DNA from: Coccinella septempunctata
Taxonomy: Eukaryota; Arthropoda; Insecta; Coleoptera; Coccinellidae
DNA length: 64,000 nucleotides
Reading direction: 5' to 3'
NCBI RefSeq assembly: GCF_907165205.1
Contig: NC_058189.1
Location: 40,202,270-40,266,269 of the forward strand
Shown: in pieces, positions 42,860 to 52,907 of the stretch
Layout: every line of letters begins with the position of its first letter
Position numbering within the stretch: position 1 is the first letter of the stretch
Notes under the pieces: model-generated
Databases searched by the model: none
Told to the model about the DNA's origin: nothing
What the model saw: only the letters and a program-made list of their open reading frames with translations
Position numbers and translations under genes: made by a program

Positions 42860-44060
42860 TTAAATGCTTACATAACGAGTAGTATTCTTCCAAAGTATAT
42901 GGTTCAATATCGAGAATCAATGCAAAGATTTTCTTTTTAAAAACGAATAAGTTTTTCTCATTTTTGATTGTTATCGGAAGATAGTTAAAAATTTTCAAGC
43001 CTGTGTAGTATAGCTGCTTTTCAGTCAGAGTAAGTTCGACAATGTTCTAAACACATATATTCCTGTTAAGGTAAGAATACCATTTAACTTGAACACTCCT
43101 CTACAGGTCTCTCTAAATTTCAACCCTTGCAAAATTCTTATGGCGCGTTTTTGTATTACAAATATCTTCATCATGTGCATACTTTTTCCCCAAAAAATGA
43201 CACCGTTGTCCATCAGCGATAGAAAACTGGCAAAATATTCCATCCTTAGTACCTCATGCTCCACCTGATGTCTCAGCACTATCAAAGAGACCAAACCACG
43301 GAGTTCAATTTATGTCCCAGCTGTTCCACATGTTCATGCCATTTCAGATGTTGATCCAAGTGTATTCCAAGGCTTTTGGCGAAAGGACGTATGTGAAGAA
43401 CCTCATTCTTGAGAGATGTATTTTCTTTGGGAATTCCTGTCTAGATCTATCAGTAGAAAACACCATACATTCTGTCTTTGTGGGATTCATCACCAGTTGA
43501 TTTTCAAGACACCAGTCCTCCAGTCTTGACAGCGCGCTTATCACGATCTCACTAAGAGCCTGAGCATGCGGTACCTTCACAAATATATTTGTATCGTCTG
43601 CATAGATGAAAAGTTGCATAGATGAATCCTCAAATGCAGATGGTAAGTCGTTTATATAAACAGCAAAAAGGATGGGTCCCAGTATACTACCTTGAGGAAT
43701 TTCCATTTCAATGATTTTTTCCGTCGAAACATAGGTGATATTGCTCTGAGTTAAACAAACCCTCTGCTTCCTACCTCTCAAGTACGTCTCAAATAGTTTT
43801 AGTTGCTCATTACGTATGCCATAGCGTTCCAGCTTGTGAAGAAGTCTGGTGTGGTCCACACAATCGAGGGCCTTCGATAAATCTGCAAATAAAGTAACAG
43901 GGATATCACCACCTTCCAAAGAGTTTATTATTGCTCTAGTTAGCTCGTAAATAGCTGTTTGTGTACTTTTGTTCCTTAAAAAACCATGCTGACATTTAGT
44001 CAATATTTTGAATTTATCAATTTTACCAGCCTTTCTGCTTAAACCTTTTCAATGAGTTTT
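42860..44060 (-). pseudogene. E2 reverse transcriptase and C-terminal domain
   Basis: Minus-strand order: CQHGFLRNKSTQTAIYELT; VTLFADLSKALDCVDHTRLL (first catalytic Asp); IPQGSILGPILFAVYINDLP; LFIYADDTNIFVKV (intact YADD); LVMNPTKTECMVFSTDRSR. After a frame change near 43390: LRHQVEHEVLRMEYFASFLS, GVIFWGKSMHMMKIFVIQKR, AIRILQGLKFRETCRGVFKL, and in a last frame LKIFNYLPITI and DIEPYTLEEYYSLCKH near 42870. It has two or three frameshifts and both catalytic sites are intact, so it is less decayed than E1. Confidence 0.85.
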
Positions 44061-44080
44061 GCAAAGGTACTCGAGTAGGT

Positions 44081-44640
44081 TGATGAAATATGACCTCAGT
44101 TCCAAATGCTCCTAAAATATTTAACAAATTTTCACAGACATCAATTTGCGGTTTGAGAAGATTAGTATTGAAGTCACCAATTATTATATATTTCTTTTTT
44201 GTCCCTAGTGATAATATCAAGCAGGGTAGTCCATCTCTCAAAGAAAATGTCCATTGTCCATATCACTGAGAGTGGGATGATTGGACCTATATACACAAAT
44301 TATATTCAATATGATATTGTTTATCAATAGGATATTGTATTGCACAGCATTCAAATGCATATTGGACACTCAAGTTGTTAATGTCTGTTCTAATAATACA
44401 ATTTTCAATATATTTTCTAACATAGAGCACGCAACCCCCATGCCCCTTAATTGGACGACAGAAACTTGTAATCTGATGAAAATCAAGAATGGAGTAAAAA
44501 GACAGTTGTTCAGTACTTTGTCAGTGTTCTGTGGAAGCCAGGAAGTCAAAATCCCCAGTTGCAGCCAGTTGTTGTAGACCGTTGAATGAAGTTGAGATAC
44601 TTTGCAGGTTTATATTATACTGACTATTTTACTGCTGTCC
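44081..44640 (-). pseudogene. E1 endonuclease, N-terminal and central part
   Basis: Minus-strand fragments: LQSISTSFNGLQQLAATGDF (start of domain) near 44610, GHGGCVLYVRKYIE near 44420, LSVQYAFECCAIQYP near 44370, and KYIIIGDFNTNLLKPQIDVC with the GDFN catalytic motif at 44190-44130, ending VIFHQPTR at the E2 insertion. The early Glu motif reads FLASTEH instead of the usual TET. Several stops are present. Confidence 0.75.
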
Positions 44641-45496
44641 TTACGTTCAAATCTTTTTTCTTTGAGCCACCATCAACCTGGGGAGGTTCCTTCCTGAATA
44701 AAAAATATCGTGTAACAAGAGCGCCATCCGGCCACATATCCCTGCACCACGTGTTTAGATTGTAACAATTCACACTGCATGTTCTATTTCTTGGTTTGTT
44801 TCGTTTTTTTCCAATTTGCCATTCAGAGTTGGCATTGTTCACTGTTCGAAAATTCAAGTCTGAATTTCCACCCGTAGTATTATGCGGAATAACATCCATT
44901 GATTTCAACTTTTGGGCAGGCATAGCAGATTTTTTTCCATGGAAGTCTTGTTATTCACTAATACTACATTATGGTTAGGAATGATATTATGTTCAGATTG
45001 ATTTGTTGACAGGAACATTCCGTGCATATTTCTTCGGAACTTCTGGAGGTAGTTCAACTACATCGTGATTAGACCGCGCGGTCAATGATGAATCGGAACT
45101 GTTTACATTCCGATTAGATGTTACGTTTTTTACTTTGTTATGCTGATTGTCAAAAGAGGAATTATTTCTTGAGGATTCGATAATTGATTTTTGAAGACTC
45201 ACAGTGTAGTCGAGATCCCTTAGATAGATTTCAGTAGAAGGACTTTTTCTCGATTTGAACATTCTATCTCCTTTTTAAGTAGAACATCACTGGTTATTTT
45301 CAGTTTTTTCATATCGAACTATTGCGTACGATGCAAGAATTTCAAAACCGCTTCAAATTAGGACTTTCAAGAATAATCTTAATCCACGTATCTTTGAGTG
45401 ATGCACAACTCGTATGGAATTTCAATTCGCAAATATCACACTTAAAGGTTTTCGTATTGACAATGAAGTTGTCGGAGCAGTACCGGCACGCGTCCA
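44624..45496 (-). pseudogene. E1 ORF1 protein with PHD-like zinc finger
   Basis: The minus-strand ATG at 45496 opens MDACRYCSDN, then FKCDICELKFHTSCASLKD. The pattern Cys-x2-Cys ... Cys-x2-Cys-x4-His-x2-Cys is that of a PHD or related treble-clef finger, a known feature of ORF1 in some CR1/L2-group elements. The frame breaks near 45350, resumes at 45262 (MFKSRKSPSTEIYLRDLDYT, probably coiled coil), breaks again near 44990, and a last part at 44923-44624 ends KDLNVRTAVK just before the endonuclease. The function would be RNA or nucleosome binding; this copy is broken. Confidence 0.6.
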
Positions 45497-45535
45497 TTCT
45501 GCTCGAAAGCTGGACAACGCTTTTCCGTTATAAAG

Positions 45536-46130
45536 CAAGTAGATGCTATAAGGAATCTAGGGAAATCCTGGACTCGAAGTTAACATTTGACGTGCATATA
45601 AACGGGGTTATATTTTATCGAATAAATTGCTGGGGTTTACTCTCAGACATGGAAGGCTGTTCAAAAGAAATGAAACGTTATTGACTCTTCATTATTCATT
45701 TGTGTTCAGTAGGCTTAATTTTGCAACTTCAGTATGGAACCCATATTATAGATGTTATGTGAATAGATTAGAAAGTAGTTATACAGTATAAGTTCCTAAG
45801 GTTCTTGTCTCCAAATTGTTGATCATGATTACACAGAAATTCAACAAAGCTTAAAAATTTGAAGCTTGGAAAATCGTAGAAGATTGAACGATATGTGTTT
45901 GCTATACAAACTAGTTAATGGTTCTCTTTATGTTCCGGAAATTCTGGAGTCTCATCGATTTTAGAGTACCGGAAAGAAGACTAAGATCCCGTGAGTTGTC
46001 AACTGTTTTTCCGTAGAATTAATGTAACTCAAAATTCGCCACTCTGTAGAATGCTGTCAACATTCAATTTATATTCTTGTGGTGTTTATATTTTCAATGT
46101 CCAATTCCCTCAATTTCTAAAATAAAAAAT
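45536..46130 (+). pseudogene. Old I/jockey-like ORF2, C-terminal piece (right piece of host element)
   Basis: Begins at the CAAGTA junction: VDAIRNLG, then LDSKLTFDVHINGV, then LTLHYSFVFSRLNFATSVWN with YYRCYVNRLESSY near 45690-45780, then QKFNKA and, further on, CRMLSTFNLYSC near 46050. It continues 37440-38598 in the right order. The 3' end is not clear. Confidence 0.7.
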
Positions 46131-47985
46131 GAACAATTTTTTTCAGTCTGCTGATGACATGAAAACATGTTGAGTTTTGTTTCAGTTCATAGAATAGCCT
46201 AAATTTTTCATTTCAATATTACAATATTTTGTATGATATATATTGTCAAACTGTGAATGCTGTAAATGTCAGACTCAATATAATACAGAAGATAATATGT
46301 ATTTATATCATCTCTAGGAATATTAATTCTAACTCTTAGCAATCAGCACTGATAAGTAGGTAGTGCTCGCGAGTCTCGAGCACTGAACACGGATTTTTAA
46401 CTGAAAGCTCGTGATTACTTAGTACTTTGTGAAAGTAATTCGATTTTGCGAAGCTGAGTGCTGAGTAATTTTTTTCTTTAAAAAAAGTGAAGTATTGGAA
46501 ATCTAAGAATACTGGAGAATATGAAAAAAAAACACGCTTATTGATGATGATAGCTCATTTTTTCAACCAGAAATATTCGTAATGTCTCGGTTTTTTAATT
46601 TTAAATAAATGCTTGGCTTGAGGTCGAAACCGAAGAATCTATGCATCGCCCTGCACGCCACTATCATGTCACCCCTGGCAGACCGGTCTTCAAAGCTGAT
46701 GTCCAAATAATCCCACTCTTAGTAAGCTATGTTTCAATCCCGACTTCGTTAATTAATAGATTTCAATATCGGGAAAAGAAGTCAATAATGGGTCTTTCTT
46801 TGTGTTATTCTTTATTGAAGTTTTTCTAGCTTTCGTTCACCATTCTGAACTTCTTCAGGGACTAAAAACATATAAAACACCAAAGTCAATGGACATCGTA
46901 CCTTATGTTATTATATGATACTCACAATCAATGCGAATTTTTGAAAAAACGACGGTACCATCATCTGAACATTAACTTTGTCGCAGAAGTTCGACCCACT
47001 CTTGCTTCATAGCTGGGTCGAGAGAAATAGAGAAATCTCTAAATAAACTATATACTACAACTATATACTATATACTACAACCTCTAAAAGATCGCTGAAT
47101 AAGGTAGGCAACTTTCTTTGCTCTATTGTTAGCTTCCGTAGTATTCTCTAACCAGTCAAGATCAGAATGGACTTGTTGAGGGGCAACAACCATCTCCTTT
47201 ATAGGAGAAGCCATCACTAAAAGAGAGGAAAATCACTCATCATTAAATAAGGCTACCACATACTTCGTTCGATGTCCTTAATGAACATTCCGAAACTGTC
47301 AGATACCGTCATCCATATCACACACCCATGTCCCATTAAAAGTTTCCCCATTCAAAACTCTTAGTTATCACTCTGGTCATGATTGAGACCGTAATAAATG
47401 GAAATTCCAAAATCTGTCGTTTTATATCCGACTGAAAATAGAGCCCACACGTTCGACATGTATTTCGGCTCCTCGTTCAATAAATGGAAGCCAAACAGTT
47501 TTTCTCCATTATGAATGAGGTGTATTCATCATGCAGGAATGAAAAACATCAATAACCAAATCCTGACGGAAACAACGTCAAACATCTTTCGAATGCTGTT
47601 TCTCATTCGGCGATGTCATGGAATGAAGTATTCGTGAATGGAAAGTGGAATATTCCTCATTTCGGACCGCCATCAATCATAGTTTCGAGCAATATCAGTT
47701 TGACAAAAACGTTCATTTCACAATTGGATGACGTTCGAACATGTGTCAACAAGCAACCGGTTTTGTTTCGGAATTACGTGATTCGGGGTCATGGTTTCAG
47801 TTTTCTGAAATAGGTTTGCTCGTTGATTATGCAGCCGAATAATGCTACAAAAGGAACTTGGGCAAAATACATAGATCACTTCAAATAAAATTCAATAAAA
47901 GAGTGTGTTCGAAAAGAAATGAATTAATCAATCATTTATGGAAATGAGAGTTCTGCGAGTAATTTTTGTTTCAAACAATTTTTTT
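46131..47985. other. Mostly non-coding stretch
   Basis: A minus-strand frame of 51 codons (about 47214-47060, MASPIKEMVVAPQQVHSDLD onward) has protein-like composition but no family I recognise. A hammerhead-like core at 46828-46860 is listed separately. Nothing else supported. Confidence 0.4.
46828..46860 (-). ncRNA. Hammerhead-like core (candidate)
   Basis: On the minus strand: CTGAAGA-A-GTTCA-GAATGG-TGAAC-GAAAGC. Stem II has five perfect pairs. Flanks do not form an obvious stem I. Confidence 0.35.
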
Positions 47986-47989
47986 TGAC

Positions 47990-50107
47990 ATACGCCATTA
48001 AAAAAACTGAACGATGCCCTCTACGACCTTGCTCTTGTCTACGCTCCTGACTAGTTCCAGATGGCCACGTATAGTACCCTAATTCTATGGTGCCTTGGAA
48101 ATGGAAAACCTCCAATTGACCGACGCAGAATTCCCACTCTGGAGCTGTCAAAACTTTCAGTTTCGGCCGAAGCGAAAAACACATTCCCGTATCAGATTCT
48201 CTTCGTTCACGTTGATAAATCAACTTCTTCCGTGTTGAACTCGAGTATTGTAAAGTCTCTATCGGTTCATCTCAATTTGAGTGATTCTCTTAAGTCTTCT
48301 CTTCTCGTTCAATATTCATGCTATCTAGCTCTGCGCAAAAGGTTATGAAATCTCAGTGTTCTCAAAATTATTATTTACTCAATTTTCATGTTATTTTCAT
48401 GCTTTCATTCTGTATGATATGTGTGAATCTACGGAGAATCTTCCAAAAGATTTGTTATCCTCGCTAGTACTGCTCCATTGATATGTTCACGCGAGTCAAC
48501 TCATCTATGTGCCTCTTCATGAGTATATATTTTCTTATATTTTACAATTTTCATAGATTCTCAGACCACCTTAGACTTACTGACATGGAAATGGGTATGT
48601 TGTACCAGAATTGAACTTTCTCATGTCCTTCTCATTGATAAGGAATGCTGATTTATTTTCTCCTCATGCTCATCCCACTAATATGAATCATTACCCGAGT
48701 CATCTCTGTTGTTAACTTCTCACTTACATATGACTGATTACTGTTGTCTAGTTTCAGATTAATGAATCCTCATATTATCTGGTTTCAATTGATTTCCTTC
48801 AGAACATGATGTGAACTCCTCTGATATGGTTCAACAGTCAGTAGTAAGCCGTGATACTGGCTGATAGTCTCTCTTCCTGGTTCCACATTCTTAGTTGGCA
48901 TGACCTTATACTTTGTATTCTCATAGATATACAGGGTGATTCATAACTATTGGGACATAGGCTAAGGGCAGATTGTTTTGGACCAAAATATGGCGATAGA
49001 ACCAAATATACCTCTTTAAAATATTGCTGAGGGAGATAGAGGGCGTTGAAATTGAATATTTTATGAGGGGACAGAATAATATTTTCGTCGAAGTTCGAAA
49101 GTCCTTTATTAAAGGAAGTAGAAAAGGCATAGAAGTTGGAGGAGGCCACGTAGAAAATTTAATTTAAGTTTATTCTTTTTATGTTACATTGTATTCAATT
49201 ATGCTTTATCGTCGAAGTAAATGAATAAAATAAATAAATCGTTACTTCAAATCCCCTTCCGATGCTCTGAACGGTTCAATTGTGTTTTTCTTAAAAACAG
49301 ATGAAAAATATAAAGTGAAATCATTAGCAAAAAACGAAAAAAAAAATCAACTTTAACGCCCGATATCTTTTTCCACAGCAATATTTTACTGAGGTATATT
49401 TGGTCCTATCGCCATATTTTGGTCCAAACAATCTGCCCTTAGTTATGAATCACCCTGTATGATTATTCTCATATTCATTCATCTTGCTCGATATACAGAT
49501 TAGACCTCAAGCCTTCTGCTCTTCTCGGAACCACCGATTAGTGATTTTCCTCATTATTATTCTCATTTTGTAATTCTCATTATTAATAATTTATTAGTAT
49601 CTCCTATTTTTCGGATAGACATTCGATTAATTAATTTTGCACTATTCAAGACCAAAGTTGATTATGTTTATATTAATTATAATATTATTGCTGTACTCAT
49701 ATACAATGTATTGCGCTCATTGATGACTTAGACAATTTAGCTTTCACCTTTAGCCTGCTTCATTTTTACAACTGAACCTCATTAAAATTCATTATTCTAA
49801 CCTTTTGTTTTTTGAAAGAATAAAGAGTCCCTCGCAATCATTTCAATTAATGGCTCTGCCACTGTAAACGTTGTGTAAATATTGAATTTGTTGAACTCTC
49901 TCAATGTCTAAGTCTGACTTCAAGAGACTTCCCATTTCAACCTCTGCTTTTAATTGAATCTTACTCTGAGTTTACTGATGTTATTATTAGCATTTGTATT
50001 TATTACTGTATATTAGCTTCTTGCGGGTGACTTATTCATTTTATGATTGTGAATGATATATAATAAATGTTTTCGCACTACCACGTCCAACTCAATTATC
50101 TGGTAAC
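47990..50107. repeat. LTR-like dispersed repeat, interrupted by a MITE
   Basis: Matches 17889-18600 in block order (CCGACGCAG, GGTTCATCTCA, TCTCAAAATTATTA, GAATGCTGATTTATT). It ends AATAAATGTTTTCGCACTAC then TATCTGGTAACA, which looks like the polyadenylation part and CA end of an LTR. No retroviral-type coding region flanks it, so it would be a solo LTR. The family is unknown. Confidence 0.45.
48932..49457. mobile_element. MITE with CAGGGTGATTCATAACT ends, 526 bp
   Basis: Arms of about 85 bases (CAGGGTGATTCATAACT, GGGCAGATTGTTT, GGACCAAAATATGGCGATAG, ACCAAATATACCTC) are inverted at the two ends, with a 12-base insertion in the left arm. TA is duplicated (48930-48931, 49458-49459). No coding capacity. 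Confidence 0.86.
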
Positions 50108-50355
50108 ACTCCACTTCATTAACACCCCCGCTTCTGAACAAACATTGATTTGTTACGTAATCGATTTCAGGTGTTTATCTCACATAAATACAAAACATTC
50201 TCGGTTACTAAGGCAACTGTTGGATCATAGATAAACTAATCACTCTAGATGGCCAACGTACGTACTAAAGCCTGGTCACGTTAACATCAGGAACTGATCG
50301 TAATTTGGCGTAATTTTATTCAAATCATTGTCGATGAGATGGTGGAAAATTTATT

Positions 50356-50418
50356 GGGCTATTTCCATCATTTTGGATTATTCTCTCGAGTGAATAATCC
50401 AAATGATGGAAATAGCCC
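50356..50418. other. Perfect-looking 27-bp hairpin
   Basis: GGGCTATTTCCATCATTTTG then GATTATTC, an 8-base loop TCTCGAGT, and the inverse with a single missing A. The shape is microRNA-precursor-like or a very small foldback. Confidence 0.6.
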
Positions 50419-50419
50419 G

Positions 50420-51814
50420 ACAAATTCTTCTAGATTTCAAATATCATTCTACCTATTCATCATACAAAACATATTTTGGGTGAAAAAATATAGCATATTC
50501 AATATAATAAAAGATTTATTTACCAGAATTATACATTGTACAGAAATATTATAGAAAAAAAGTAAAATAATCATGAAAATAAATTCAGTATTTAGCATGT
50601 AACAGTGGACATACAAATTGACATCTATCTACTTTCACTCAATATTGTCTATAGGCATAGTTAAAGAAAATTCAATGCAAATTTTGTGAATTATAATTGC
50701 TGAAAATTTCTTTGAACATCGTAATTATATCAGAAAATTGACTAATTCATTTACATATCCTCAAACAAGGAATTGGCAAAATTATGGTGTTCAAAGCTTT
50801 ACCACAAGAGTTAATGAGATCCCACCGACACTAAGTGTAACTGTCGTAAAATTAAGCATAAATAAGAGAAAGGGCAGCACTTTCTGTTACATTTTGTCGA
50901 CAAGTGTTAGAATCTGTTACATAGTGGCATGATTCCTGATATTCAGCATTAGTACCTAATATTACAATCCAATAAGATTTTTCACAAGGATATGGATTGA
51001 ATTCTTCATATTTCAAACAGTTTGAGAATTCAATTTCGGAATGAGCATAAACTAACATCTATTAATAAATACATTACTCACCTAGCTCATTCATTTACAT
51101 ATTTAATCCTTTACTTTTATCGTTTTCATTATAAGTCGAAAATGAAAATAATTAGTAATCCCAAAAATATTTGATTCTATTTTATCGATTCATCAAACAG
51201 GAATTGTCGAAGATGAAAATTCTACTTTATGTACGTCAAAATCACCTTAAAGAGAAAAGCGTTTGTAGGCCGAACTAAACAACCGAAACCAGCTAGTTGG
51301 CAGTCTAGGGGGATTATTTGAAAGTATATTATGTGTTGGACAACCATGATTTTTGACAAGGTGTACGTAAAACATAAACAAAGAGACATGGACTGAGCAA
51401 TGTCAGCATGAAAATGGCTTTTTTATAGAAAGAGAGGAATGATTGTCGGGTATTTCCCTTTTTTTTGTTAACATAAAGGTGAGTGTGGACCAATCAAAAT
51501 TCTAGAAGAAGACAACTGCATGCCTGTTGTGCACTTTCTCCCCGTCATTTTTTTGGACCGTATTCCATGCTTAGATAAAAAGGAGAGGCACAGTGCATGT
51601 CTCTATGCCTATGACGTAAAATGAAAGGCTGTTTTAATGGAGGAATTCAGAACACTTAGAATGAAAACGTACTTCTTTTAAATTATGTTTGTACCTTTAG
51701 GTTCCTTCAATCATTTTACAATTCTTGGAATATCGCCGGCTTTCCAATCCAACTGATATGAAAGAAAGTTCATTTTGTGTTTTCGAGGAAAGTTTCGGCA
51801 TTATTTAGGCGATG
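50420..51814. other. Non-coding stretch, nothing identified
   Basis: AT-rich with no recognisable frame or repeat terminus. Confidence 0.5.
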
Positions 51815-52907
51815 TTTCCATTCACTTTTATTTTAGCACTCGGTTGGCCCTGAAATAATTTTCTAAGGTAAGGTAAGGTTGGCACTCATGAAATATCGTT
51901 AATGTCATATCGCCGTTGCCACAACTAATGTCTAATATCAAATAATATTACAAAAATGCCGAAGGTGATTGGAAAAGAGGGGCGACAGAGTTTCAGGAAC
52001 TGTTATTCAGAATTCAGGTCCGCTCATTGAAATGGTAGGTAATCCTGATATTCTAATATCTACAATATATCAGACGGTTGCAAACATACGCTAAGTAAGT
52101 GAATTTATATAATGTTTCATCTGAACCTATACTACTTATAATTTATCTGAATGTTTCCACAATTATAAAATGGTGAATGTGTCCGTAGAATAAGTTCCAG
52201 AAAATTAGTTTTTCTCTTTTTCATCTGACTTTTCCTATACATTGTGAATGTCTTAAGAGATCAATAAATATATATTTAATATTATTATATCAACAACTAT
52301 AAATACGAGCCAGTTGTGCGGTTGATTGTTAGTTCATGTAAAATTTTTATGAAGTTCAAATTCCTCTTGCCTTTTCAATTCTTTTGACATCCATTGATGC
52401 AAGATGATTTTTGTTGAAGAATTTAACATAATGCACTGAATCATATGCATTTCATCTTCGGGACGATTTATTTGGAATCTACAACTGATGTAACGTACAA
52501 TGCAATGTATAACGTATACAACCTTTAGCCGAAGAAGATAACCAACAATAACTCTGACCAAGCTACTGCAAATTATGTGTCAATAATTCAATTATCTTCC
52601 ATAGCAAAATATATTCAAAAACTAATCTTTTATATTTTCCATGCAAATAACTAGATTTGGTATGCCTTCAATCGGTTTGCATAAAAGTCAATTATGTTTG
52701 TCACATATTTTCGACATCTCATTTTCCGAAGTGACTCGAGATTGTGATAAAATACGTGATTACTGAAACTTTTATGTAGAACGAACAACATGGCGCTGAT
52801 TCAAAAATCAAAAATTTTTCGACAAGCGTCATAACCCCACATCTTCGTACTATACGGAGTTGAATGTGTCAAATTTCTACCGAATGCTAAAATAAAAGTG
52901 AATGGAG
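51815..52907. mobile_element. Tc1-like TIR element, copy 2, about 1.09 kb
   Basis: Left end TCCATTCACTTTTATTTTAG then CACTCGGTTGGCC; right end inverted CTCCATTCACTTTTATTTTA then GCATTCGGT. It is colinear with 40266-41318 (shared ATGCCGAA, AGTGAATTTATATAATGTTT, TTTTCATCTGACTT). A clean TA duplication is not visible, so it is older or trimmed at the left. Confidence 0.78.

Larger units (their letters stand above)
42586..44067 (-). mobile_element. CR1-like retrotransposon E2, 5'-truncated, with (ATTCT)n tail
   Basis: The 13-bp target duplication TACTCGAGTAGGT is at 42573-42585 and 44068-44080. On the minus strand it starts in RT (TFAKLIEKV) and ends in a long pentanucleotide array. It lies in the E1 endonuclease exactly between HQPTR and VTHNSS. 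Same group as E1 but a different family, younger by position. Confidence 0.88.
38605..45535 (-). mobile_element. CR1/L2-like retrotransposon E1, near full length, split by three later insertions
   Basis: The element lies on the minus strand: ORF1 starts at 45496, the endonuclease is at 44640-44081, and RT runs from 40262 to about 38709. The 3' tail is (ATT)n/(TAA)n at 38605-38625. CAAGTA flanks it at 38599-38604 and 45536-45541, and the host frame closes up when it is removed (FDQVDAIRNLG). Subtracting the insertions at 40266-41318, 41703-42456 and 42586-44067 with their duplications leaves about 3.6 kb, a sensible length for this group. Confidence 0.82.

Noticed and set aside
44023..44241. 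Endonuclease fused directly to reverse transcriptase as a novel arrangement
   Set aside because: The join is the edge of the E2 insertion; the endonuclease belongs to E1, as the 13-bp target duplication shows.
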